This document shows positions 1 to 10,770 of a stretch of DNA of 64,000 bases, one piece after another. Below the pieces are notes generated by a model that was given only the letters and a program-made list of their open reading frames with translations, did not search any database and was not told the DNA's origin. Source of the stretch: Phyllostachys edulis (Eukaryota > Streptophyta > Magnoliopsida > Poales > Poaceae); contig CM070546.1 in NCBI GenBank assembly GCA_036346405.1, forward strand, positions 97,876,288-97,940,287, read 5' to 3'. Numbering within the stretch: the stretch's first letter is position 1; every line of letters begins with the position of its first letter. The position numbers and the translations under genes were made by a program.

Positions 1-577
1 GTTGGCAAAAGGGTTAAAATTTACAATTGTGACATGGCAAGGATATGACATAAATGGGTACACATTTTATATGACAGCTTAGGATAGGAAGAGCACAATC
101 CAGAACAGTAGTGTCCGCATAGATGCGTTGCATGAGCAGTTCAATACCGCTGGGTTGAGCTCCTACTATGGGTTTGTAGAGGAGATTTGGTAGCTCGACT
201 ATGTACTTTTCAAGATCCCCCTGTTTCGGTGCCATTGGGTCAAACTTCCACAGGGTGTGAAGGTCGACAAGTACGGCGTCACTACTGTGGACCTCAAATG
301 TGTCGGATACAAGGACGAACCATTCGTACTCGCTAAGCAAGTTGTTCGAGTTTTTTATGTATAGGACCTAGCAAATAAGAACCGCCACGTAGTTCTTCAT
401 GGAAAAAGAATGATCGTCGGAGTTGAGAAAATGTCGTGGATGAGGAAGAGTACAATCAATTTGACGAGTTGCCTACTTTCGAAGATAGCATCAGGCTCGA
501 GGAAGAACCTAGTGAGGAAGCTAGCTATATACGCGTCGATCATCGTGAAGGGCTTTTTTAAAAAAGAAAAGAAATAG
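1..577 (+). pseudogene. TNP2-like CACTA transposase, C-terminal fragment (DUF4216-like region)
   Basis: The + strand encodes the C-terminal tail typical of plant CACTA TNP2 transposases. Recognisable blocks are GYDINGYTFY, then NSSVRIDA, SYYGFVEEIW, DEPFVLA, and further on HVVLHGKRMIVGVE. In family members this region follows the catalytic part, which lies upstream of the window. In-frame TAG codons occur near 80, 190 and 362, and a +1 shift near 428 is needed to continue into the acidic tail (DEEEYNQFDELPTF). The reading ends at a TAA near 557, or at a TAG near 577 in another frame. The longest ORF on the opposite strand (14-340) is antisense shadow. Family assignment is strong; function is lost. 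Confidence 0.85.
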
Positions 578-779
578 CAAGTGGCATGATCCCACACAGT
601 GAACACCTATTTGGAAAATTGTTCCATTGTAATTAAGAACCTCGGCATGTAATTAAGGAATTATTCTATTGTAATTGATTCACAAATTAAGAAATTATTC
701 CATCTGTGATTATATCTGCTTTCTTATTTTTAGAGGGCATGGCTAGCATTTCCTGAGGCTAGCCGAAAAACAGAATATT

Positions 780-1490
780 TTTTAGCTAGAGAAGGAACTA
801 TCATAGGCCGTTTAGTAGAATAAACCATCTGTGATATACAGACGATTCCTAAGGCACCAAAACATTTCGCCTCCTGTGCACGCGTCCAAAAATTTCCCAC
901 CACTTACGTTGAGCATCACAAACGGTTCCATAATAAAATTGTCTGTGATACTTATCACACACGGTTCTTAAAATATAACTGTCTGTGATATGCTCGCTTA
1001 TCGCAGATAGACCTGTTCAAATGCCAGGTCGGGCTGGGCTTGAAAAGCCCAGCCAAAAATCAAGAGCAGAAACTTCAGCTACCGCCTACCAAATTTGAAT
1101 TTCGCATTAAAACATATTATTTTAATCTTTTTGGAATAAAAAAGTATTATTTAATTCATTTTCAGGATTAAAATAATATATTTCTATTTTTAATTGTTTT
1201 TTAATCTTTTTTCTTGGTAGGGCTTGATCGGGCCAAACTTGTAGATCCCAAGCCGGCCGGACATGCTCGGGCTCGAGTTTGGGCAGCGGCTGGCCAGCGC
1301 CCACAGAGTGTAATCGCAGACTGTCCCAGAATAGAACCGTTTGTGATATGCTCACTTATCGCAGACGGTCCTAGAATAGAACCGTCTGTGATATGCTCTC
1401 TTATAATAGATGGTTCTTTAAGAGGACCGTCTGTGATATATAATATCACGAGCGGTTCTTCTGAAACCGTCTGTGATATGCATTTATAAG
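780..1490. repeat. Internal subterminal-type repeat block between the two CACTA genes
   Basis: Short repeats of the form AACCGTCTGTGATATGC and its complement TCGCAGACGGTCC recur here, as in the true 3' subterminal array at 5500-6150. They are interrupted at about 1010-1310 by unrelated sequence with an AT-rich core and GC-rich edges. The block is preceded at about 736-765 by a module (GAGGGCATGGCTAGCAT... CTGAGGCTAGC) that also precedes the terminal arrays of both CACTA copies. Confidence 0.75.
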
Positions 1491-1494
1491 TAGG

Positions 1495-1780
1495 GCCCTA
1501 CTAGGGTTTGTGTCCTTACTCCTCAGAGCTCACTCTCCGGTCCGCCTCCCCAGCGCCGTTACTTCCTGTGTTCCTCCCGAGACTCCTCCCTCCGCGCCGT
1601 CGTCCTCCCTACACCGCTGCCATCCCCGAGCCTCCTCTCTCCGCACTGTCATCCCCGCGCCGTACTCCTCCCCTACGCCATCGTCATCCCCACGTCGGCA
1701 TCCTCCCTCTACAACCCCCAACCTTGATGCCGCCACCCCCGACCTCGACTCCCTCTTCATCCATGCCTCCCGTCAAGGTA
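1495..1780 (+). other. Candidate leader and first exon of the second CACTA gene
   Basis: A C-rich leader follows the repeat block. An ATG at 1762 opens a short reading (MPPVK) that ends exactly at a plausible donor, AAG|GTACGAG near 1776. An AT-rich stretch, likely intron, runs to duplicated acceptor-like sequences at 2117-2147 and 2160-2190. This would join to the coding exon starting near 2208. The long C-rich ORFs in this interval are low-complexity and probably not coding. Confidence 0.4.
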
Positions 1781-2116
1781 CGAGCTCACTGCTTTGGATT
1801 GTGCTAGTAGAAGTTTCAAATTATGCTGATTTGATTGACTCTAGCACTGGGAGATATTGCTTAGTAATGTTGTGGGAGGAACGAGCTCACCGCTTCGGAT
1901 TCTAATGTTATGTCATGTTATTCATGCTCATCAGATCCCTCTGTTTAAATTGTTGATGCTGTCTGGTCATTTTGCTCCATTCTGTTGGTAGCTTTTGTTC
2001 ACTGTGATTATTGTTAGTCATTGTTTATATTCCTGTCAATTGAAATATTGACAGTGAATTCTCAATTAATGATTTATTTTATTGTGAATTTCTATCTTTT
2101 GAGCATTTTATCCTGA

Positions 2117-2190
2117 TTGATGCAGTACTGATTTGTTGATCTTGCAGTAATATCATTTATTGATGCAGTACTCATTTGTTAATCTTGCGA
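2117..2190 (+). repeat. Tandem duplication of a 31-bp splice-acceptor-like segment
   Basis: Two near-identical copies (2117-2147 and 2160-2190) begin TTGATGCAGTACT and end in CTTGCAG and CTTGCGAG. Both lie just upstream of the coding exon at 2208, so either could act as an alternative 3' splice site. Confidence 0.7.
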
Positions 2191-2207
2191 GATAGCAAGT
2201 AAGCTGG

Positions 2208-5086
2208 ATGGTGTCCGCACCGTCTTCGCCGCCATCATCGATGTTGTCGGATGCATCTGGATCTCTGAGGAAAGTGGTACCCAAGCGACATGCCAGAGGA
2301 ATATCGAAAATACATGTGGGCCGAATGACCATCACAGCCGTCAGTACCGCTGGGGTCCCTCTGCTTCCTGAGAAAGCAGCGGCAACATTCCAAACCACCA
2401 GCGGTATACTTGGAAGGAAACGGGTCCCCATCACCACATAGAAATGGAAGGATCTTACGGCCGTAAAGAAAGTGCAGCTATGGACTGAAATTACAACATC
2501 GTTCGATATCCCAGCAGAAGTCTCCGAACTTGTGAGACGGTAGGCGTTCCTCTCGATGGGACACGCTTGGAAGACCTTCAAGAGCAAGCATGTCATGGAC
2601 TATGTGAACAAGGATCGGACGTCCTACACAAAGTATCGTTTCGTGCTGTCGGATACATGGGACGCCTTTGTGCGGATGAAGACAACAAACGAATTTCTGC
2701 AGCAAAGTGCGGCGCACAAGGCTATCCAGGCACAAAACTTTCACCCCCACAGACTCGACACTGCTGGGTACACGGATAAAATCCAAGGATGGATGAGTGA
2801 CGACGATGTGGCAATCCAGTCGGAGGTCTCCCCGCCATTTGCCGGGATCATAGACGAGCACGCCCGAAACTGGTTAAGAGAGAGGGCCTCAATCACGTCG
2901 TCGAGCACCATCTCTTTCACAAACCCAGCAGACAATGAAGTGTCCCAACGCTTGGTAAGATATGTCAAACTACCTAGTTGTGAATAAGTCCATAACTTCG
3001 TAGGGTCTAAAATAACATGATGGCCTCTTGCAGCAAACATTGAGTACCCAATCTTCCCAAGACTCCTTCAAAGCAGTTAGAGAGAAGGATATACTATCCA
3101 TAGCCCTGGGAAACAAGGAGCACCTGGGTCGCACGCATGGCCTTGGGGTTTATGTACCTTAGATGCATGGATTCCCACACGACTCCAGGGCGTATAGGAG
3201 TCGGAAGAGATCCAAAGCCAAGCGCGAGGAACAGTTGAAAGAGGATATTAGTGCACGGATTACTGCACAATTTCAAGGATAATTAACATCATTATAGGAA
3301 CAAACGAATTAACTCATCAACCAGTCGCAAGCCGCCCCCATGATTTTGGGAGCCAGTCCCCCTCAACATCGGAGTAGCGTCGTGTCCACACCTGCACTTT
3401 CTAAACTTGGCGACGTTCAATTACCTATTGACGTCATCCAGGTAATGTACATCTCTAGAATGCTCCAAAGATAGACCTGTAGGACACCTTAACTAATTGT
3501 GTATCGTTTTGTAGGTACCCACACCCTACAGGCTCCGAGTGAGGCTGGTTGGGTCCATTTCTATTGAGACTGGGCGGGGGGTGGTGTATTCATGCCAGAA
3601 AGGGATAGTGGTGCACGGTGCCCAGATGGCACAGGGTTACGCCAAGGTCCAGGTGGACATGGTACATGATAATTTGATGGCCGTCCTATTAGAGAAGCGC
3701 CCGAATGAAGAGATCATAACACTAGGAGATGCCTCATAAACTTATGTCCAGTGGCCCAAGAGGGACATCACTCTTGATCCTGTAGTGCCGCGATCTCCAC
3801 ACAATGACCATGCCTCTCCAATAGTACCCTCGATGACTCCACCTCAACCCCCGCTTCAGAAGGCCTCCGTATCGGCTACAATGGAGCTGGCGCCGAAGAA
3901 ACAAAAAAAAGTGTGTCGAGTCATCTTCTAGGAAGACAAATAGCACGCGAGGCGCTAGGGCCAAATCGAAGAAGATTAAGATGCCTCACAAGCCTGGGAC
4001 GTTCTCCCTCGGAATGCCATTGGTCTCCGACACAATATTATGCCACGCTGGTTTGGCTTGCATGACTTTGCATGCCTGGTACATGCGGCAGACCGACGAG
4101 GCGAGGGAAGACCGGCCTACTAGATTCACCGTCAGCTACATGGAGAACCATTTTCGACACAAGCCGGGCTACTTCATCGTGGGCTTCGAAGACTTATTTG
4201 ATCTATTCAACCTCGATGCCCTCGACACCTCACTTCTATGATGCTGGACACTGTGTGTACAATCAAGTTATACATTCATGCAATACCGATAAATGTCATA
4301 ACTCATTGCTTATGTATAGATACATGATGCAAGAAGCCCGGCAATCACGACAACCGGTGGGTTTCCTTGACCCACAGTTGATCTCTGAGTAATGCATCAA
4401 CCTAGATGCATCCTACGTCAAGAAATACATAATGAAGGGGTTGCTTGCTCACCGTGATAAGGACTACATACCGGTGCCCTATAACCAGGGGTAAGTGCTT
4501 CACTACTTGCTATACAATTTCATTTGTACTTTATACGCAACACGAACTTAGGTTTAATGACTATAGTGACATACTTAGGTGGCACCAAATCCTTTTAGTC
4601 ATTGTACCAAAGTGGAACAAGGTAATATACCTTTATTCCCTAGTCGAAAAAAACCACGACTTTACCCTTGTGCAAAAAGTACTCCACAGGTATGCTCATT
4701 TTCTTCATACGTAACTCTATTGTAGTCTTCCTTTGTTTGAAATGGCCAAGGATAACCTTTTGAAATCACGTAGGTCGTTCAGCGCCTATATTGCATTGGG
4801 AGGGATACACAAGGAACCGAGCGTCACACTGCGACATAGGACGTGATTTCTGGTACCCGCTACAACACAATAATCCTATATCACACTTCGTAACCTGGCC
4901 TGTCGAATTGACTATACCTATATCATATATCACACTTCTATTTTTACAGTGCCACTAGCAACTACTACAAGGCAATGTATGTGCATTCTACGTTTATCGT
5001 CATATGCTGGAAATCATGAGTGCTAAGACGAAGGATCCAGAGGTTTGTTAGTTAATCTCGCAATAATTATTTTGTAATTATGAATT

Positions 5087-5158
<72 letters not shown>

Positions 5159-5327
5159 CGCGCGCTTACTACTTTACTCTTGCTAGTGACAGGTCATGAC
5201 AATCGAAGAAAGTGCCTTCCATCTAAACTTACTCGCGGACGTTTGAGGACTGCTCGCTGCCTTCATCAAGGGGGAGATCATTAAGCAGAATGGAGAGTTT
5301 CACCCTGGCAACACCGATTTATTATAA
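2208..5327 (+). pseudogene. CACTA second gene: transposase_24-like domain plus Ulp1/C48-like protease, decayed
   Basis: This is a multi-exon gene aligned by eye with the copy at 61463-64000. Exon about 2208-2954 encodes the transposase_24-like region (WKTFKSKHVMDY... HPHRLDTAGY... FTNPADNEVSQRL), with TAG stops near 2440 and 2539. It ends at CTTG|GTAAGA. Exon 3034-3441 (QTLSTQSS... DVQLPIDVIQ) ends at CAG|GTAATG. Exon 3515 onward holds a conserved linker (VQVDMVHDNLMAV... TLGDA) with a stop at 3737-3739 and a frameshift. Later exons encode a SUMO-protease-like fold: the catalytic His exon near 4579 reads WHQILLVIVPK. The Asp position is Tyr (TAT 4634-4636), and the Cys codon is kept at 4980-4982 after an in-frame TAG. 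The stop is TAA at 5325-5327. The protease is inferred dead. Confidence 0.75.
5091..5165. repeat. (TA)n-(TG)n-(CG)n compound microsatellite
   Basis: About 24 TA units are followed by about 10 TG units and a short CG run. It sits in what appears to be the last intron of the CACTA second gene. The inverted copy has only a short ATATAT run at the same place, so the expansion is specific to this copy. Confidence 0.97.
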
Positions 5328-5499
5328 TTCACTTTGAGTTGTAATTCAAATCACTTTGTAATTGATATTGAGTTTTTAAAATCACTTTGAGTTGTTCTAT
5401 ATCAAATCAATTGTGATATATTTGTTTTCTGCTTCCTTGTTTTCAGAGGGCATGGCTCGCATTACCTGAGGCTAGCTGAAAAACCAAAATGTTTAGGTA

Positions 5500-6165
5500 T
5501 AGAACGAACTATCACAGACGTTTTTGTGGAATAAATCGTCTATGAATGCATACTATCATAGATGGCTACCACCAGAAACCATTTGTGAATGCAAACTATC
5601 ATAGACGGCTACCACCAAAAATCGTTTATGATATTTAGGATATCACAGACAGTTATTTTTATTAACCACCTGTGATATGTATCCAATCACAGACGACTAC
5701 CACCAACAACTGTTTGTGATATGTCGGAAATCACAGACGACTATTTTTACTAACCGTCTATGATATATATACAATCACAGAAGGCTACTACTAATAACTG
5801 TCTGTGATATGTATCCAATCACAGACGACTACTACTAATACCCATCTGTATTATGTATTCAATCACAGACAGCTACTACCAAAAACCGTATGTGATATTT
5901 ATGATATCATAGATGGTTATTTTTACTAACCGTCTATGTTATGTATCTAATCACAGATTGTTGGTACATATAACCGTATATGATAGTTGGTCTTCACAAA
6001 CGGTTTATACCAGAAAACCGTCGTCTGTGTTGTTGCTTATCACAGATAGCTCAAAAACCGTTTGTGATAACTGCTTGTTATTATAGACACATAAATTCAA
6101 ACGGTTGAGAAACTGTCTGTGATGACTGTTTAGAACCGTCTGTGATGACACTTTCTGCAGTAGTG
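5500..6165. repeat. CACTA 3' subterminal repeat array and terminus
   Basis: About 20 copies of a roughly 12-bp core (TCACAGACGG or its complement) alternate in orientation, so adjacent copies form small hairpins. In known CACTA elements such arrays bind the TnpA-type accessory protein. The array runs to the terminal CACTA at 6161-6165. Confidence 0.85.
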
Positions 6166-7321
6166 ATCTCATTCCTCCCCTCCCCTACTTGTTGGTTTGT
6201 ATGTGACGTCCGTGATGGCCGCGTCCTCCTGGACAACAATGATGCCGATGCCGCCTACCCTAGAAGACGCTATCGCCAGACAATGACCGCCGCTGCCTAT
6301 AGTCCTTTCTGCAAAATCATGTCGCACCATCTCCAAGCCCTCGCCTTCACTAAAAAACCGCCAGAGCTAGCACCGATGAGCTACCCTGCTCCTAGGCCAT
6401 GGCCGCCGCTCATGGCTTACGCCACGCTACAACATGTCGCCCTAGATCCAGCCAAAATAAGGTGACCACTAGAACCAGAACCACCTCGACGCCCTGGTGC
6501 TCAAACACCTCCCAATTGAGCTATGCCATAGTCGGAAGGTCGTCATCAGTAAGATCATCTTCTCTAGATCCGGCCTGCCACTGCTGGGTCACCACAGTCT
6601 ATCTCCATGAAATCCACCACTCCCAATAGCATCGCTTACCTATGGAACATTCCATACACGTGCCATCCTGACCGAGGCATCACCGAAGCTCCACTGACAT
6701 AGACGAGTGCCACCATGAGCTCCTGCTCAGCGCCGCCGGTCCTCACCATTGCATGCCACCACCACGACACCTTGACCATCGCATGTTCTAGGGTACCAAG
6801 ATCCCTTATAAAGACTAGTCCTCACCGTCGTCGTCGAGCAATGACAGTTACCGCCTTTAGTCCGTGCCGCCACGTCCATTTCGGCTCGACATGGAGGAGT
6901 TCATTGCAGGCTGTTGAGAGAGAGGAAGGGAGAGGGAAAGGGAGGGAGGGGAAAATGAAGGAGAGAAGAGGAAGAAGAAACAACTTAGGCCATGCAGCAG
7001 CTGTCACTGGCGACTGAGCTCGGGCTCACCGAATTTTGGCAGGGAGAAGAAAGAGAATGGGGGAGAAGAGAAAGGGAGAAAGAAGAGATGAAGCTGATAT
7101 GTGGGACCCTTGCCAATTTAGATCCATGTAGGTGCCACATCAACATAAAACCAAGTCAGGTGGCAAAAACCACCTACAAAACCGAGGTGGATTGCCTCGA
7201 GGGGATAAATCAAACGGATTTGTTAGTTCGAGGTTGCAAATCAGACAATTTTAAATTTCGAGGTTGATTTCCAGACCAACCCAATAGTCGAGGATTGAAA
7301 AATGGACTTGTTCCATATAGT
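6166..7321. other. Intergenic, probably transposon-derived, no supported gene
   Basis: This begins immediately after the CACTA end. It is GC-rich to about 6900, then strongly purine-rich on the + strand at 6905-7090. It then has a tail with repeated GTTCGAGG / TTTCGAGG motifs at 7190-7300, a style seen at the ends of grass DNA transposons. Short ORFs are present but none resembles a known protein and none has a convincing gene structure. Confidence 0.5.
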
Positions 7322-7323
7322 TA

Positions 7324-7570
7324 CTCCCTCCGTTCAAGAATATATGATGTTTTGGACGTCGTCATGTTCTTTAACATGCAACTTTAACCATTACTTTTTA
7401 TATGAATGCATTCATAAAAATAATATATTATAAAAAAAATCATGACTAATCTAATGATGCCATTTTCATCTTACCAATACAAAATATATATTTTTTTATA
7501 TTAGTGGTTAAAGTTAAGGAAGTTTAACTACTCACTCGCTAAAATGTCATATATTTATGAAGAGATAGAG
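7324..7570. mobile_element. Stowaway-like MITE (Tc1/mariner type)
   Basis: The left end reads CTCCCTCCGTTCAAGAATATATGA. The right end, reverse-complemented, reads CTCTATCTCTTCATAAATATATGA, an imperfect terminal inverted repeat. TA dinucleotides flank both sides (7322-7323 and 7571-7572), as expected for Stowaway target duplication. Length is 247 bp with an AT-rich core and no ORF. Confidence 0.8.
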
Positions 7571-7572
7571 TA

Positions 7573-8344
7573 TTTCTTTATAAACCGATCCAAACCAAAA
7601 ATAATAATGTCAGACAGTTCTATTACGACTAGTTTGTATATGTTTGCATTATGAGGGAGCATGAAGAACAGTGTGCAACAGAAAAGAATGGCCAGCTACA
7701 TGATCCAAACTTTTGGTGTATAATAAAACAGCAGGTAATATTTTTTTGAGTCCAATACAGACGCACACACTCAACAAACACAACACCCACACCACACACG
7801 CGCGCACAGACGTGCCCCCTCCAAGGTTTATGTCCGGACTGGACTACACACCCACCCGCCTGATCATATGGCCACGTGCAAACTCCCAGAAATTTGGAAA
7901 ATTTGATTAGCTACTGAAAATGCCAACTCAGATAAGTCTCTAGGATTGCTCATTAATTGAACTGGGCCTAAAACAAGGTACTTCCTGTAGTGTGGGCTTA
8001 CAAAGACCATACGTATGGATCATCTGGGCCGTACTATTCTAATCCCAGAGCTAGGTAGAGCGCACGACCCGTCTGCCATCATAAGCAACTTTCCAGCCCA
8101 TCAGATAAATGTGAGACTACAGCTTAGGTTAGCTTATCCTTTCCGTTGTCTATATGCAACCAGGCCAAAATTAGTAGCAAGGCTAAGCTACTCTTCCCTG
8201 AAAAAACTAAGCTACTCTTTGCATATGTATAACTCTGTCACTCATCTTGGCACCAAACGAAGATAATGTTTCATTTGTTTATAAGCAAAATTTGCTCATG
8301 TTTCACTTGGTTGGCTTAGCTAAGACACTTCACAAAATCGATAG
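7573..8344. other. Intergenic; nothing recognised
   Basis: Includes an AC-rich simple stretch near 7758-7812. The short ORFs at 7713-7910 and 8015-8266 have no recognisable domain. Confidence 0.4.
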
Positions 8345-9014
8345 TCGCTGATGGACACTACAAAATTATGCTATTGCTGGAACACACCAAATTGATTAAA
8401 AAATAATAATATTATTACGAAATTTAGGAAAATTAGGAGAGAGAGAAGTGGATGAAAAATCCTAATTGCCCTTGGAAGTTAACTGAGACCATCTCCAATG
8501 ATGTGTTTTAGCTGAATCAAATGAGGAGAGAGAAGACATTAAATCGAATCAATACATTGGAGGGGTCGATTCTAACAAAAAAAACATGGAACCGGACTCT
8601 ACTTAGGAGTTGATTCAAAGCATTAAACAACTCATATGAGCATTAAACAACTACATAGGAGAGAGTCTAGTTGAGAGATGATATTATTATTTTATGGGTT
8701 TTTAATGTAACGTGGGTCACAGTTATTAGTAGGAATTGATTCAATACATTGGAGAAAACAAGCTTAATTCCTATAATGTTTACGTGGTATGACTTTGAAT
8801 CAATATCGGTTCAATACACTAAAGATGCTATGAGCCCACCTGTAATTGCCCATCCAACTTTTTTTTCCTTCTCTCTCACTCTCCTGTCCTCTCTCTCCAA
8901 GGGCAAACAAGATATTTAATACCTATTCTCTCTTGTATATTTGAAAACAATAATACTTTAATTGGTCCAGTATGCTCCAACAAGTGACCATGATTTTGCA
9001 ATGTCCACTAGCGA
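8345..9014. mobile_element. Non-autonomous TIR element with a nested MITE
   Basis: The left end TCGCTGATGGACACTACAAA matches the reverse complement of the right end, TCGCTAGTGGACATTGCAAA. The GGACACTACAAAATnATG unit resembles the repeated units in the termini of the element at about 12133-13355, suggesting one family. No coding capacity was seen. Target duplication was not resolved. Confidence 0.6.
8484..8834. mobile_element. Putative MITE nested in the 8345-9014 element
   Basis: The left end (GAGACCATCTCCAATG) and reverse-complemented right end (CTCATAGCATCTTTAGTG) form an imperfect inverted repeat. The interior holds repeated, inverted GAATCAATAC-type motifs. Ends are approximate and no clear target duplication was found. 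Confidence 0.5.
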
Positions 9015-10105
9015 ATTATCTATTTTTCGGTGTGTCTCATCAAATGCCAATCAAGTGCAGTCCTGGGTAGAACTAATTTTGTGGTGATTATATTACTTCA
9101 AAGAACCAAAACAATGTAACATTGTTCCTTCTTTGACTCAATTTTAAATATGAAAGGAAGGAATAATAATATATCTTGAGAATAAGATCACAGAAGTTAG
9201 AGAGAAAGCACTAGGTAAGATAGATGTGGAACTTCTTTTCGGAGAACGAAGATAGATCAGGAGCACTGCCGCCTTCTCCTGCTAAGCATGGAAACAAACC
9301 TTTTGTAAAGTTCTACAAAAAAAAGAGTAATGGCGGGCACGTTGCATGGTCAAAAGCTGCTAGATCCTTCTACGTGTCAAGCATTTGCCAAAGGTTGATA
9401 GGATAATCACCGTAGGATCATTAACTCGGATGCAAAAGCGAAGCAGCTTTTTCTAGGGTCTCGATCGAAAGTTCTACTGATGGTTACTTGTGAAAAGCGA
9501 TGGTTATTGTACTCTAGTATTTTTTTTTGCTCACATAGTTGATATTGTTGTTAGTGTAATCAAAATATTTTTAAACGGTTAGGATAAATTGGCGACAAAA
9601 TATTACTCACAAAGTGATAGCCGATAAGACGATACTTTTAAGAAATATTATGGTTGATTATACTAATAACCATCTATAAATACTAGAAAGTAAGCGCTGT
9701 ACTTGTGTTCATTTGATATAATAAGTTATTTATCCAAGAAATTTGTTTATAGCAGACAAATCTCACTCGCCAGCTTATTAGACAGTCTCTGTTCAGCCTA
9801 AAGAAACTTTGACATTATTTGGACTTCTCAAGGTTTCCCCGGGATCAAAATTTTACGATAAGCATCTACCTTAATAACATAGTAAATAAATTATATAACT
9901 GTACACAACTAAAATATTTCTTAAGATGAATATGTTTGTACAATTTTCTATGAACCAGTGTTGATATAAATTTAGAGATGTTTGATAGGTATGGTTACAA
10001 ACTAACAAGTTTTTAATAGCACAAAGTTGTGATACGTACTTGAGGTCACAGGGTCACATGTATAAGTCCCTGCTCTCCTCCTGTCCTGCATTAAAAAAAA
10101 AAGAA
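9015..10105. other. Intergenic; no supported gene
   Basis: AT-rich sequence. A 60-codon ORF at 9224-9406 has no recognised domain and no visible promoter or splice context. Confidence 0.4.
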
Positions 10106-10770
10106 TCACCATATAACACTCAACTACTTTTTTCGTGAAATTGGTCGAATTTCTAACCTTTGAATTGTGCTTGACGATTCGTGCACTGTCTCCTTATTTC
10201 TCCATCTCTGGCAAGGCTGACCACATACCAACGCCATCTCCGGTGAAGCCGACTCGCCAACTCCTCACGCCTCGCTCCGGCGAAGCCGCCACCACCATCG
10301 ATTGCATTCGACGCTGAATAGCCCCTCTTCTTTACTTTATATGAAAGAGATGTGCTAGAAGCGCTGCCACCCATCGCCAAAGGCTATGAAAAGGAAGAGG
10401 TGGAGGTGTGGGGAGGACACCAGAGATGGAGAAGACTTCTGTGGTGGCTGGTGACAGACGAGATGAAGGAGTGGGGAAAGGAGGCGGTGCGAGGAAGATG
10501 ACGAGGAGGAGCGAAGACTAAGGTGAAGGACTCGCCAGCGCCAATGAGATGATGGGCAAAGGGAGGCGGCGAGACAGTGGAGACACATCGTGAACTTGAG
10601 GTGGGGGTGGCGGCGCACCGATGGGGATCAAAATCAACAAGATGGGGGTGAGGAAGACAGAAGGGAGAGTGAGTTGACGTGTTGCCCATCAAGATAGGTG
10701 TAGGGCTTGATCCAATGGCCTAAAATTCGACTGAAATCCTCAAATTTTTAGTTGAGTGTTATATAGTCAC
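10106..10770. mobile_element. TIR element with GC-rich interior (possible captured sequence)
   Basis: Inverted termini share ATATAACACTCAACTA: the + strand copy is at about 10111-10126 and the reverse-complement copy at about 10749-10764. The interior 10370-10690 is purine-rich on the + strand and looks like C-rich exon-type sequence on the - strand, as in gene-fragment-carrying (Pack-type) elements. The short ORFs there are low-complexity. Confidence 0.6.

Larger units (their letters stand above)
1..6165 (+). mobile_element. CACTA (En/Spm) transposon, 3' part; left end outside the window
   Basis: The element ends at 6165: the reverse complement of the last bases reads CACTACTGCAGAAAG, the CACTA signature. 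It is preceded by a dense array of subterminal repeats with core TCACAGACGG / CCGTCTGTGA. It carries a TNP2-like transposase tail (1-577), an internal repeat block (780-1490) and a second multi-exon gene (about 1762-5327). A related copy lies inverted at 60802-64000. Both genes contain stops and frameshifts, so this copy is probably not autonomous. The left terminus, and hence the target duplication, cannot be checked here. Confidence 0.88.

Noticed and set aside
14..340. 108-codon - strand ORF
   Set aside because: Antisense of the TNP2 C-terminal region, which is clearly readable on the + strand.
1508..1905. Two overlapping Pro/Ser-rich ORFs
   Set aside because: Low-complexity C-rich leader; a short exon ending at the donor near 1776 fits better than a 131-codon protein.
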